NCBI RefSeq assembly: GCF_015223435.1
Contig: NZ_VHKO01000013.1
Coordinates: 1 to 64,000, forward strand
Direction: 5' to 3'
Length of the DNA stretch: 64,000 nt
From: Vibrio hibernica
GTDB taxonomy: Bacteria > Pseudomonadota > Gammaproteobacteria > Enterobacterales > Vibrionaceae
In this document: piece by piece, positions 30,850 through 39,744 of the stretch
Numbering within the stretch: position 1 is the first letter of the stretch
Layout of the letters: each line of letters begins with the position of its first letter
Program-made: the position numbers and the translations under genes
Notes under the pieces: model-generated
Told to the model about the DNA's origin: nothing
Seen by the model: only the letters and a program-made list of their open reading frames with translations
The model's database searches: none

Positions 30850-31377
30850 TTATTTTTTAGCGCGCTCAAAAGATTCTAAAATCTCTTGGCGGGCAGAAGC
30901 GACATCTTCCCAACCATCGACTTTTACCCACTTGCCTTCTTCAAGATCTTTGTAACGCTCAAAGAAATGGGTAATCTGAGCTTTTAATAGCGTAGAAACA
31001 TCGCCAATATCTTGAATGTGGTCGTATTCTTTCGATAGCTTACTGTGTGGGACCGCAATCACTTTTGCATCTTCACCAGATTCATCTGTCATTTTCAATA
31101 CGCCAACTGGACGACAGCGAATGACTGAACCTGGCATTAATGGAAATGGAGTTGGAACCAATACGTCTACTGGGTCGCCATCTAAAGATAAAGTGTTGTT
31201 TACATAGCCATAGTTACATGGATAAAACATTGGAGCTGACATTAAGCGATCTACAAATAGTGCACCGCTGTCTTTATCGACTTCATATTTAATTGGGTCA
31301 GCATTGGCTGGGATTTCGATAACCACGTAAAGATCATCGGGTAGTGATTTACCTGCTGGGACATGATTTAAGCTCAT
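30850..31377 (-). CDS. ppa: Inorganic pyrophosphatase (family I)
   Basis: The 175-residue protein has the family I motif DGDPVDVLV and [12 protein letters not shown]. It hydrolyses pyrophosphate from biosynthetic reactions, including the ATP sulfurylase reaction encoded at 17940-20372. E. coli Ppa has 176 residues. An AGGAG-type ribosome-binding site (minus strand, 31382-31388) precedes the ATG. Confidence 0.97.
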   Translation of the reverse strand: MSLNHVPAGKSLPDDLYVVIEIPANADPIKYEVDKDSGALFVDRLMSAPMFYPCNYGYVNNTLSLDGDPVDVLVPTPFPLMPGSVIRCRPVGVLKMTDESGEDAKVIAVPHSKLSKEYDHIQDIGDVSTLLKAQITHFFERYKDLEEGKWVKVDGWEDVASARQEILESFERAKK

Positions 31378-31514
31378 TGGGGCTCCTTTTATAAAAGTAA
31401 TTAACCGCCAGATTATAACGTGACTTGTCGATATTTTGTAGCAGGAAGGTTATCAGTGTGCGGTTGAAATGATGAAAAAGAATACATGACCCTCAAATAA
31501 AACGAATATAGAAG

Positions 31515-31549
31515 ATCGCAATGAGAGCGAGAGTTGCTCACATTGCGAT
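31515..31549 (-). terminator. Hairpin after fbp, probable terminator
   Basis: ATCGCAATGAGAGC (31515-31528) pairs with GCTCACATTGCGAT (31536-31549) in a 14-bp stem with one mismatch and a 7-nt loop. On the minus strand it lies 34 nt after the fbp stop and is followed by CTTCTATATTCGTTTT, a weak U-tract. Confidence 0.6.
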
Positions 31550-31582
31550 TATAATAATAGCTTAGAGGTATGCTAATACCGC

Positions 31583-32593
31583 TTAGTCTGGAAATTGCTC
31601 CAGGAATGATTCTACTTTTTCAACCATGACAGGTGATCCCACTACAAAAGGCACACGTTGGTGTAACTCCGTTGGTTTGATATCCATAATACGTTGATAA
31701 CCATCGGTCGCTTTACCACCTGCTTGTTCCATTAAGAAAGCGATGGGGTTGCATTCATATAATAAACGCAGTTTGCCGCTAGGGTGACTTTCAGTACTTG
31801 GATATAAGTACACACCGCCTTTTAACAAATTTCGATGAAAGTCAGCGACTAATGAACCAATGTAGCGAGATGTATAAGGGCGATTGTCTTCAGGCACGTT
31901 TTCTTGGCAATATTTAATGTACTTCTTAATGCCTGTTGGAAAACGAATATAGTTACCTTCGTTAATCGAGTAGATAGAACCAACCTGTGGGATCATCATT
32001 CTTTCATGAGATAAGCAGAACACACCAAGGGATGGATCATAAGTAAAGCCGTGTACACCATTTCCTGTGGTGTACACCAACATGGTGGACGATCCATAAA
32101 TAATATAGCCAGCCGCCACTTGTTTATGACCTGGTTGCAAGAAATCTTCTTGAGTCGGTGCGCTGCCAATGGGTGAAACTCGGCGGTAAATAGAGAAAAT
32201 AGTCCCAACGGATACATTGACATCAATATTAGATGAACCATCGAGTGGATCCATTAATACGACGTACTTTGCATTTTTATTGAGATCTTTATTAAAAGCT
32301 ACGGCTTCATCTTCTTCTTCGCTTGCGACTCCGCACACTTGATCGCGTGCTTCAAGTGCAGCCTTGAATTTATCATTGGCATAAAGATCGAGCTTTTGTT
32401 GCTCTTCACCTTGAATGTTTTCCGCGCCAACGGAGCCAGTAATATCGACTAATCCAGCTTTATTTATTTCACGATTGACAATTTTTGCAGCCAGTTTGAT
32501 GGAGCCAAGCAGGGAAGAAAGATCACCACTGGCATGTGGAAAATGATGTTGGTTTTCAACAATAAACTCGCCTAAGGTGCGGGTTGTCGACAT
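31583..32593 (-). CDS. fbp: Fructose-1,6-bisphosphatase class 1
   Basis: The 336-residue protein has the metal-binding and substrate motif [19 protein letters not shown] and the C-terminal [15 protein letters not shown]. It catalyses the gluconeogenic dephosphorylation of fructose-1,6-bisphosphate. It is divergent from mpl, as in E. coli. AAGGATC precedes the ATG on the minus strand. Confidence 0.97.
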   Translation of the reverse strand: MSTTRTLGEFIVENQHHFPHASGDLSSLLGSIKLAAKIVNREINKAGLVDITGSVGAENIQGEEQQKLDLYANDKFKAALEARDQVCGVASEEEDEAVAFNKDLNKNAKYVVLMDPLDGSSNIDVNVSVGTIFSIYRRVSPIGSAPTQEDFLQPGHKQVAAGYIIYGSSTMLVYTTGNGVHGFTYDPSLGVFCLSHERMMIPQVGSIYSINEGNYIRFPTGIKKYIKYCQENVPEDNRPYTSRYIGSLVADFHRNLLKGGVYLYPSTESHPSGKLRLLYECNPIAFLMEQAGGKATDGYQRIMDIKPTELHQRVPFVVGSPVMVEKVESFLEQFPD

Positions 32594-32883
32594 AACAGAT
32601 CCTTTTTGTCGTTTAATTTGTCATAAGTAATAAAGGGGGAGCGCCGTTGTATGATGTTTTGAATATTTGCTTCCGGATTGTAAATCTAGAATCTTATTTA
32701 TGGTAATGAAGTAAGCGAGCAAATTAGATAAATGTGGACTTAAGCAAGTGAGCTTTTATTGTCTCTAGTTTTAACGATAAAATTATTGAAATCCACCATA
32801 CATTTTCTTGTGTTTACGTTACTATTCACCGCAATTTTGACAATTTATAATCAGCTCTACGGTTATGGGCAGGAAACCTTATT

Positions 32884-34242
32884 ATGCATATTCATATTCT
32901 TGGTATTTGTGGCACTTTCATGGGCGGAGCCGCGGTATTAGCGCGTCAGCTTGGGCATAAAGTGACGGGTAGTGATGCCAATGTTTACCCACCGATGAGC
33001 ACCTTGTTAGAGTCGCAAGGTATTGAAATAATTGAAGGATTTGACCCGTCTCAATTAAATCCTGCGCCTGATTTAGTTGTGATTGGTAACGCAATGAGTC
33101 GTGGTAATCCGTGTGTGGAATATGTCTTAAATCATAACCTTAAATACACCTCTGGTCCGCAATGGTTGCAAGAGTTTTTGTTGCATGATCGCTGGGTACT
33201 GGCGGTGGCGGGTACCCATGGTAAAACCACAACCTCCAGTATGCTGTCTTGGATTTTAGAAGATTGTGGTTACGCTCCTGGTTTCCTTGTTGGGGGAGTA
33301 CTTGGTAATTTTGGTGTGTCGGCACGTTTAGGCGATAGCATGTTTTTCGTGGTGGAAGCGGATGAATATGACAGTGCTTTTTTCGATAAGCGTTCTAAGT
33401 TTGTGCACTACCATCCTCGCACCTTAGTGATGAATAATCTTGAGTTCGATCATGCGGATATCTTTGATGATCTGGAAGCGATCAAGCGTCAATTTCACCA
33501 TTTAGTGCGTACTATTCCGGGTAATGGTCGCATTCTTACTCCAACTAATGATGCAGGGTTAGAGGATGTGATTAAGCGTGGTTGCTGGAGTGAGCTTGAG
33601 CATATTGGCGATGATGGTCACTGGAAAGCAGACAAAGTGAAAAAAGATGGCAGTCATTTTAATGTTTACCTTGATGGTCAACTTGGTGGTGAAGTGAAAT
33701 GGGAGTTGGTTGGCGATCATAATGTCAATAATGCCTTGATGGCGATTGCTGCCGCACGTCATGTAGGAGTCACTGTTGATCTTGCTTGTGAAGCGTTAGG
33801 GAAATTTATTAATACCAAACGTCGTTTAGAGCTTAAAGGCATTGAAGCTGGCGTGACGGTTTATGATGATTTTGCTCATCATCCAACCGCGATTGATCTC
33901 ACCCTTGATGGCCTGCGTAATAAGGTGGGTGAACGTAAAATTATTGCCGTATTTGAACCACGTTCAAGCACCATGAAGATGGGAGTACATCAACAAACTC
34001 TCGCCGCGGCTTTTAAGCATGCCGATGTAGTGGCGTTATACCAACCTAATAATATTAAATGGTCAGTTCAATCAGTTGCTGATCAATGTAGCCAAACGGC
34101 TTTTGTTGAAGATGATATTGATGAATTAGTGCAGCGAGTGGTGGCACAAGCTAATGAGGGCGATCAGATCTTAGTGATGAGTAATGGGGGCTTTGGAGGG
34201 ATCCATGCCAAGCTATTACAAGCATTAGCCGATAAAAAGTAA
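32884..34242 (+). CDS. mpl: UDP-N-acetylmuramate:L-Ala-gamma-D-Glu-mDAP ligase
   Basis: The 452-residue Mur-ligase-family protein has the ATP-binding GTHGKTTTSSM and starts MHIHILGICGTFMGGAA. Mpl reattaches recycled murein tripeptide to UDP-MurNAc. AGGAAACC precedes the ATG. The 290-nt gap to fbp holds no other supported gene; a short hydrophobic open frame there (32759-32941, TTG start) overlaps mpl and is rejected. Confidence 0.97.
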   Translation: MHIHILGICGTFMGGAAVLARQLGHKVTGSDANVYPPMSTLLESQGIEIIEGFDPSQLNPAPDLVVIGNAMSRGNPCVEYVLNHNLKYTSGPQWLQEFLLHDRWVLAVAGTHGKTTTSSMLSWILEDCGYAPGFLVGGVLGNFGVSARLGDSMFFVVEADEYDSAFFDKRSKFVHYHPRTLVMNNLEFDHADIFDDLEAIKRQFHHLVRTIPGNGRILTPTNDAGLEDVIKRGCWSELEHIGDDGHWKADKVKKDGSHFNVYLDGQLGGEVKWELVGDHNVNNALMAIAAARHVGVTVDLACEALGKFINTKRRLELKGIEAGVTVYDDFAHHPTAIDLTLDGLRNKVGERKIIAVFEPRSSTMKMGVHQQTLAAAFKHADVVALYQPNNIKWSVQSVADQCSQTAFVEDDIDELVQRVVAQANEGDQILVMSNGGFGGIHAKLLQALADKK

Positions 34243-34321
34243 AAAGATCATCATAAGTAAAAAGGTGTCTTAGCAAAAAGATCATAATAGGCAAAGAGAT
34301 CATGATGATCTTTTTGCTAAG
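34236..34321 (+). repeat. Repeats and long inverted repeat between mpl and ubiX
   Basis: CTTAGCAAAAAGATCAT (34269-34285) and ATGATCTTTTTGCTAAG (34305-34321) form a perfect 17-bp inverted repeat with a 19-nt spacer. A partial extra copy, AAAAAGATCATCAT, lies just upstream. The hairpin may act as a terminator for mpl, although the T-run is inside the stem and not after it, which is atypical. Confidence 0.75.
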
Positions 34322-34341
34322 TTAAGAGTTAAGGAAGAATA

Positions 34342-35004
34342 ATGAATCAATCATCAAATAAACATATTACGTTAGCTTTCACTGGAGCCTCAGGCGCACC
34401 TTATGGCCTGCGTTTATTGGAGTGTTTGCTTGCCGCCGATTATACGGTGTATTTATTGATTTCTTCCGCTGCGCGAGTGGTGATGGCAACGGAACATGGT
34501 TTAAAACTACCGAGTGGCCCACAAGCGGCGCAAAAAATATTGATTGAGCATTTAAATCGCAATTTCGACCAGATGAGCACGCATAAAAAGTTGATTGAGA
34601 GTGAGAAGCTTATCGTATGCGGCAAAGAAGATTGGTTCTCGCCGGTGGCCTCAGGTTCGGCTGCACCAAAACAAATGGTTGTGTGTCCTTGTTCGGCAGG
34701 TAGTGTGGCATCGATTGCGCATGGCCTCTCGGATAACTTAATTGAACGGGCTGCCGATGTGGTGATGAAGGAGCGTGGTCAACTGTTGCTGGTGGTACGT
34801 GAAACGCCATTCTCGACATTGCATCTTGAGAATATGCATAAACTTTCTCAAATGGGGGTGACAATTATGCCTGCTGCACCGGGTTTCTATCATCAACCTA
34901 AAACCATTAACGATTTGATTGATTTCATGGTCGCGCGAATGTTAGATCACCTGGGTATTGAACAAGGATTAGTACCGCGTTGGGGATATGATCAGCGTGA
35001 TTAA
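34342..35004 (+). CDS. ubiX: Flavin prenyltransferase UbiX
   Basis: The 220-residue flavoprotein has [14 protein letters not shown] at the N-terminus and the [22 protein letters not shown] segment. It prenylates FMN with dimethylallyl phosphate to make the cofactor of the ubiquinone-pathway decarboxylase UbiD. AAGGAAGAAT is the ribosome-binding site. ubiD is not in the window. Confidence 0.95.
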   Translation: MNQSSNKHITLAFTGASGAPYGLRLLECLLAADYTVYLLISSAARVVMATEHGLKLPSGPQAAQKILIEHLNRNFDQMSTHKKLIESEKLIVCGKEDWFSPVASGSAAPKQMVVCPCSAGSVASIAHGLSDNLIERAADVVMKERGQLLLVVRETPFSTLHLENMHKLSQMGVTIMPAAPGFYHQPKTINDLIDFMVARMLDHLGIEQGLVPRWGYDQRD

Positions 35005-35062
35005 CACGCCGTTTATGAATGAGTCGCTAGCCTAATAATCGACAATTTAATACAATCAAAAT

Positions 35063-35159
35063 ACTCATCGGGGAGCCTTGTGCTGAGATCTTTTTTTTCT
35101 TTCGGTTGAAAAAGAGACCCGTGAACCTGAACCAGATAATGCTGGCGTAGGAATTGAGT
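35063..35159 (+). promoter_or_regulatory. TPP riboswitch (THI element) before thiBPQ
   Basis: The conserved segments are all present in order: CGGGGAGCC, GCTGAGAT, GACCC, GAACCTGAACCAGATAATGCTGGCGTAGGAA (as two adjacent pieces). P1 can form between ACTCA (35063-35067) and TGAGT (35155-35159). Between the two halves is a T-rich arm (35091-35115). It should shut off the thiamine transporter when thiamine pyrophosphate is abundant. The thiB start lies about 50 nt downstream. Confidence 0.95.
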
Positions 35160-35210
35160 CTGGATCTCCCTACTTATTCTCCTGTGCCGCTCACTAAAAA
35201 GGATATTCTA

Positions 35211-36278
35211 GTGAACGACATCTTTTCTACTTCGATTACACATTTACATTCACATTCTATTGGCTCAATAACCACGAAAGCCAAAATGGTTTTTAGCGCG
35301 TTAGCCTTGCCTGTCTTGTTATCTTTTTCTTTTAATGCACAAGCGGCTGACAAAGAAGTCTTAACCGTTTATACCTACGACTCTTTTACTTCTGATTGGG
35401 GGCCGGGGCCTGCAGTAAAAAAAGCGTTTGAAGCTAAGTGTGGTTGTGAACTGAATTTTGTCGCATTAGACGATGGTGGTTCGGTATTGAGCCGTTTACG
35501 TTTAGAGGGTAAGAATAGTAAAGCCGATGTGCTGCTTGGTCTAAATAACAACATCATGGATCAAGCCGAGCAAACGGGGTTACTGGCACCACATCATGTC
35601 GATATGTCTAACATCACCATGCCGGGAGGTTGGAATAATTCGTTATTTGTCCCGTTTGATTATGGCTATTTTGCTTTTGTGTATAACAAGCAGAAAATGA
35701 AGAATCCGCCAAAGAGTTTAAAAGAGTTGGTGGATCGTGATGACTTCAACATTATTTATCAAGATCCCCGCACCTCGATTACAGGGCAAGGTTTATTGTT
35801 GTGGATGAAATCAGTGTATGGCGATAAAGCGCCCCAAGCATGGCAAAAATTGGCCAAGAAAACCGTCACGGTCACAAAAGGTTGGTCTGAATCTTATTCG
35901 ATGTTCTTAAAAGGCGAGTCGGATATGGTGCTCTCTTACAGCACATCTCCGGCTTATCATATTATTGCTGAAAACGATGATAATTATGCGGCGGCGAGTT
36001 TTACCGAAGGGAATTACACCCAAATTGAATTGGCCGCGAAAGTGAAAAGTAGCCAACACCCAAAACTTGCCGATGAGTTCATGCAGTTTATTTTGAGTGA
36101 TGATTTCCAAAATCAAATGGCGACCGCCAACTGGATGTACCCAGTCACCGGTATCACCTTGCCAAAAGGCTATGAGCAGTTAAGTGTGCCAAGCAAAATG
36201 TTGAGTTTGGATCCTAAACAAGTGGCAAAAGAGCTTAAGCCATGGACGAGAGAGTGGCAATCGGCGCTCTCAAACTAA
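35211..36278 (+). CDS. thiB: Thiamine ABC transporter substrate-binding protein
   Basis: The roughly 355-residue periplasmic protein matches ThiB/TbpA: LTVYTYDSFTSDWGPGP at the mature N-terminus, FDYGYFAFVYNK and YPVTGITLPKGY. The GTG at 35211, 9 nt after AAGGA, is the best start. Upstream TTG at 35154 falls inside the riboswitch, and ATG at 35286 would remove the basic residues before the signal-peptide core (VFSALALPVLLSFSFNAQA). Binds thiamine and its phosphates. Confidence 0.92.
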   Translation: MNDIFSTSITHLHSHSIGSITTKAKMVFSALALPVLLSFSFNAQAADKEVLTVYTYDSFTSDWGPGPAVKKAFEAKCGCELNFVALDDGGSVLSRLRLEGKNSKADVLLGLNNNIMDQAEQTGLLAPHHVDMSNITMPGGWNNSLFVPFDYGYFAFVYNKQKMKNPPKSLKELVDRDDFNIIYQDPRTSITGQGLLLWMKSVYGDKAPQAWQKLAKKTVTVTKGWSESYSMFLKGESDMVLSYSTSPAYHIIAENDDNYAAASFTEGNYTQIELAAKVKSSQHPKLADEFMQFILSDDFQNQMATANWMYPVTGITLPKGYEQLSVPSKMLSLDPKQVAKELKPWTREWQSALSN

Positions 36279-36334
36279 TATGATGATGCGCGGTAATACG
36301 ACGGGAATAGTAAGCTAATGGGAATAGGTTTGTG

Positions 36335-38011
36335 ATGAATGGGTCTATTCCTAAGTTAGGAATCTGGATTGCGATTGGTATTGGCTTGTTTGTACTCGCC
36401 AGCATCGGCGCGTTAATTCAATATGCGCCAACTCTAAATCTAAGCTGGATATGGCAAGATGACTATTATCGGCACATTACCTATTTTAGTTTTTACCAAG
36501 CCTTTTTCTCCACGCTATTGAGTGTAGGGCTTGCGATCCCCGTGGCGCATGCTTTATCTCGTCGTCAATTTAAAGGTAAAGGCTTATTACTGAAATTGTT
36601 TGCATCGACCTTAGTGCTGCCAGTATTAGTTGGTGTGTTTGGGATCTTGGCTATTTTAGGCAACAGTGGTTTATTGGCTGATTTATTTACACTATTTGAC
36701 CGTAAATTACCTTTTTCTATTTATGGTTTAAATGGCATCTTAGTTGCTCATGTCTTTTTTAATCTTCCGTATGCCAGTCGTTTGTTGCTGCAATCATTAG
36801 AGTCGATTCCGTTTGAGCAACATAAATTGTGTGCGCATTTAGGAATGAACCCATGGCAAAAATTTTATCTTGTGGAATGGCCACGTATCAAGCAGCAATT
36901 ACCGCATGTGGCGGGATTAGTCTTCATGCTGTGCTTCACCAGTTTCTCAACGGTAATGGCGTTGGGGGGCGGGCCGAAATCCACCACCATTGAGCTGGCT
37001 ATTTATCAAGCGATAAAATTTGATTTTGACTTGCAATCTGGCGCGATTTTAGCATTGTGGCAAATGGTATTATGCGGATTATTAAGCCTCACTATTTTAA
37101 AGTTTAGCCGTACACTTCCAGCCAGTCAGGCTCATTCTGGACTGATATTAGGCACTCAATCGAATTGGGCATTAAAGTTATGGGATGGTGTGTGGATTGG
37201 ATTCTCGATGCTGGTGGTATTACCGCCGTTAATCATGGTGGTGTGGCAAGGAATCAACCCCAAAGCTCTGATCATCTTGCAAAACAGCCAGTTTTGGCAG
37301 GCGTTATGGTCTTCCGTTCAAGTGGCTATTTTAGCCAGTAGCCTCGCATTATGCTTAGGTATTGGAATCTTAATGACCAGTCGAGCATGGCACTTAAAAG
37401 GTCATGTGAATCGATCGCATGGCATTGAGTTACTCGGCACGATTATTTTAGTGACGCCCGGTATTGTGATAAGCACGGGATTGTTTTTATTGCTTCGTGA
37501 TCAGGTGGATGTATTCAGCTTAGCTTTCTGGGTGGTGATTCTGGTCAATAGCTTGATGGCGCTGCCCTATGTGATTAAAACACTGGCCCAACCTATGCTG
37601 CAAATTGCACAGCAATATCAATATATTTGCGCCAGTTTAGGGATGAAGGGTTGGTCACGTTTTCGCTTGATCGAATGGCGAGCGTTGAACAAGCCGATTG
37701 CCCATGCTTTTGCGATCAGCTTTATGTTTGCGATGGGGGATCTTAGTGCTATTGCCTTATTTGGTAGCCAATCTTTTACTACCTTGCCGCTGTATTTATT
37801 CCAATTATTAGGCAGTTATCAAATGCAGTCAGCAGCGGTTGTCGCATTATGTTTATTGCTATTTAGTGTGTTGTGTTTTGCACTAATAGAAACGGTCTTT
37901 AAACAAGCGAATAAGCCTCAAAACAATAAGCCTCAAAGTAATAAGTCTCAAAGTAATAATCGCCTTAGTCCGAAAAACAACACTGTCAGTAATCAAGAGG
38001 AAAGTCATTGA
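36335..38011 (+). CDS. thiP: Thiamine ABC transporter permease ThiP
   Basis: The 558-residue permease has about twelve membrane helices and two copies of the binding-protein-dependent transport (EAA) loop: CAHLGMNPWQKFYLVEWP and CASLGMKGWSRFRLIEWR. It forms the channel of the thiamine importer. The hydrophilic C-terminal tail has three KPQSN-type tandem repeats. A GTG at 36332 directly before the ATG is also possible. It overlaps thiQ by one base (TGATG). Confidence 0.94.
   Translation: MNGSIPKLGIWIAIGIGLFVLASIGALIQYAPTLNLSWIWQDDYYRHITYFSFYQAFFSTLLSVGLAIPVAHALSRRQFKGKGLLLKLFASTLVLPVLVGVFGILAILGNSGLLADLFTLFDRKLPFSIYGLNGILVAHVFFNLPYASRLLLQSLESIPFEQHKLCAHLGMNPWQKFYLVEWPRIKQQLPHVAGLVFMLCFTSFSTVMALGGGPKSTTIELAIYQAIKFDFDLQSGAILALWQMVLCGLLSLTILKFSRTLPASQAHSGLILGTQSNWALKLWDGVWIGFSMLVVLPPLIMVVWQGINPKALIILQNSQFWQALWSSVQVAILASSLALCLGIGILMTSRAWHLKGHVNRSHGIELLGTIILVTPGIVISTGLFLLLRDQVDVFSLAFWVVILVNSLMALPYVIKTLAQPMLQIAQQYQYICASLGMKGWSRFRLIEWRALNKPIAHAFAISFMFAMGDLSAIALFGSQSFTTLPLYLFQLLGSYQMQSAAVVALCLLLFSVLCFALIETVFKQANKPQNNKPQSNKSQSNNRLSPKNNTVSNQEESH
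37916..37960 (+). repeat. 15-bp tandem repeat at the 3' end of thiP
   Basis: Three consecutive 15-bp units (CCTCAAAACAATAAG, CCTCAAAGTAATAAG, TCTCAAAGTAATAAT) encode PQNNK-PQSNK-SQSNN in the cytosolic C-terminal tail of ThiP. The unit length keeps the frame. Confidence 0.88.
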
Positions 38012-38715
38012 TGAGTTGCGTCTTATCATTACAACAAGTGGTTTATCATTATGAACAAGAACGTTTTGAATTTGATTGCCAGCTCGAACAAGGACAAATC
38101 CTCGCTTTAATGGGGCCAAGCGGTTCTGGGAAGTCAACTTTGCTGAGTTTGGTTGCTGGATTTATCGAACCCATAAGCGGTGATATTCAAGTGCAAAGAA
38201 AAAGTGTTTTAGGATTACCGCCACATCAACGTTCAGTGGCAATGCTGTTCCAAGAACATAATTTATTCACTCATTTAAGCGTGCGCGATAATATTGGTTT
38301 AGGTTTGCATCCCGGGTTGAAGCTAACAGCAAGCGACAAACAACAGGTCGAGCAAGCCGCGCAGCAAGTAGGATTGGAAGATATGCTAGATAGACTGCCA
38401 GAACAGTTATCTGGCGGGCAAAAGCAGCGTGTTGCATTGGCACGTTGTTTTGTTCAGTCGCATTCAATTTGGTTATTAGATGAGCCCTTTTCAGCACTGG
38501 ATCCGGTATTACGCGAAGATATGCTACAACTCGTTAAGCGGTTAGCAGATGAGAGAAAAGTGAGCGTAGTTATGGTCACCCACCATGTTTCAGATGCTAA
38601 AAATATGGCGACACATTTTGCTTTTATGCAGCAGGGGAAAATCTGTGAAAGTGGAAGTATGGAGATGTTATTTTCTAAACAAATCACACCTCAGCTGGCC
38701 GCTTTTATTCAGTGA
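38011..38715 (+). CDS. thiQ: Thiamine ABC transporter ATP-binding protein
   Basis: The 234-residue ABC ATPase has Walker A GPSGSGKST, signature LSGGQKQRVALARC and Walker B WLLDEPFSALDP. It energises thiamine import with ThiP. The ATG at 38011 overlaps the thiP stop by one base; the TTG three bases earlier is less likely. Confidence 0.95.
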   Translation: MSCVLSLQQVVYHYEQERFEFDCQLEQGQILALMGPSGSGKSTLLSLVAGFIEPISGDIQVQRKSVLGLPPHQRSVAMLFQEHNLFTHLSVRDNIGLGLHPGLKLTASDKQQVEQAAQQVGLEDMLDRLPEQLSGGQKQRVALARCFVQSHSIWLLDEPFSALDPVLREDMLQLVKRLADERKVSVVMVTHHVSDAKNMATHFAFMQQGKICESGSMEMLFSKQITPQLAAFIQ

Positions 38716-38736
38716 TTTTGTGTGCAGGTAATAATG

Positions 38737-38769
38737 AAAAATGGAGACTGCGAATGGCCTCCATTTTTT
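38737..38769 (+). terminator. Terminator of thiBPQ
   Basis: AAAAATGGAG (38737-38746) and CTCCATTTTTT (38759-38769) form a 9-10-bp stem followed by T. It lies 22 nt after the thiQ stop and also faces the minus-strand gene that ends at 38818. Confidence 0.85.
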
Positions 38770-38817
38770 ATCGATCTTTATTAATCTATTTAACGTTAGG
38801 TATTCTCGTATATCGGA

Positions 38818-39465
38818 TTAGTTATTCGGTTGCGTCGTTTTATCTAAAGTTTGGCTACGCTTAAAGTCCATGAAGTAACACAGTGCGGAATAGAACATAA
38901 TGACATAGCCGAGAACTTCCGTGCCTTCTTCCGCCACTATTTTTACCGCCCTGACAGATGCGTCACCCATGAGCCCGTCCCATAAGCTACCCATCCCAAA
39001 GATGCGAGAGAAAACAAGTAAAATACAAAGCCCGACAGTCATCGAGACACTGTTTCTATCGAGGATATGTGCGCATAAACCATCAAGCGTTTTTTGTTTA
39101 TCACTCCAAGCGTAGCCGATGGCAGTTGCCGCAACGATTAAGGCTGGAACAACCCAAAAACCATGGAATATGAGGTCAAGAAATTCGTCAAATTCTCGGA
39201 TCAATAAGCAAGCAAAAAAACCAGTTACCAGCACATAAGCGTGACGGGTTGCGGGTTCTTTTTTGGCAATATAGCCAAATAGACAAACTGAAATAAAGAG
39301 GATTGTTTCTTGTAATAGTTCGGTGAGGGAAATTTCGCTAAGTCCATTATGCAAATAAAACATATCAATACGGACACACATTACAGGTAAAGACACCAAA
39401 ACCGATAACACTAAAAATCGTAGTGTTGCGCGTCGAATCACTTGCAGTTTTTGGGTATTGTTCAT
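38818..39465 (-). CDS. Unrecognised six-helix membrane protein
   Basis: The 215-residue protein has about six hydrophobic segments (roughly 16-32, 48-66, 75-91, 99-119, 139-158, 176-198) and a basic N-terminus, so it is an inner-membrane protein. Acidic and basic residues cluster at or inside helices: Glu53, Arg90, Glu91, Asp93, Glu94, Asp97, His101, and Glu179, Glu180, Glu183 in IVAEEGTEVLGY. I do not recognise the family. It is a single gene facing thiQ, with 279 nt before the next gene. The pattern could be a metal or proton site. Confidence 0.75.
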   Translation of the reverse strand: MNNTQKLQVIRRATLRFLVLSVLVSLPVMCVRIDMFYLHNGLSEISLTELLQETILFISVCLFGYIAKKEPATRHAYVLVTGFFACLLIREFDEFLDLIFHGFWVVPALIVAATAIGYAWSDKQKTLDGLCAHILDRNSVSMTVGLCILLVFSRIFGMGSLWDGLMGDASVRAVKIVAEEGTEVLGYVIMFYSALCYFMDFKRSQTLDKTTQPNN

Positions 39466-39708
39466 ATGAAAACCTAGGTAAACGCTGTAAAAATGTGATG
39501 GGTATATCAGTTTTTACGAGGGGAGTGAAAGAAGCGGACGATTCTAGCTACGTTTTATTGTTTAAACCAATGTTAAGTTTAGATTCATTTTTCATATGAT
39601 ATTCCTATAAATCATAAAAAATTGATATTATCTCAAATGAAATAGACTCAAACAGCTATCTATTTTGTTGTGTTAAGTTTTTAAAAGCGGTTTAGCTTTT
39701 AATATAAT

Positions 39709-39740
39709 TAACGTTGCAGCCTGAATTAGCTGCAACGTTA
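39709..39740 (-). terminator. Hairpin after the PIN-PhoH gene
   Basis: TAACGTTGCAGC (39709-39720) and GCTGCAACGTTA (39729-39740) form a perfect 12-bp stem with an 8-nt loop, immediately after the phoH-like stop on the minus strand. The following sequence (ATTATATTAAAAG) is only weakly T-rich. The remaining gap to 39465 is AT-rich without a supported gene. Confidence 0.7.
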
Positions 39741-39744
39741 GACA

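Noticed and set aside
32759..32941. Short hydrophobic open frame between fbp and mpl
   Set aside because: It starts at TTG, runs into mpl in another frame and lies where the divergent promoters must be. A tiny membrane peptide cannot be excluded, but nothing supports it.
35154..35210. Extended thiB start at TTG 35154
   Set aside because: It would begin inside the TPP riboswitch and lengthen the N-terminus before the signal peptide without a ribosome-binding site.
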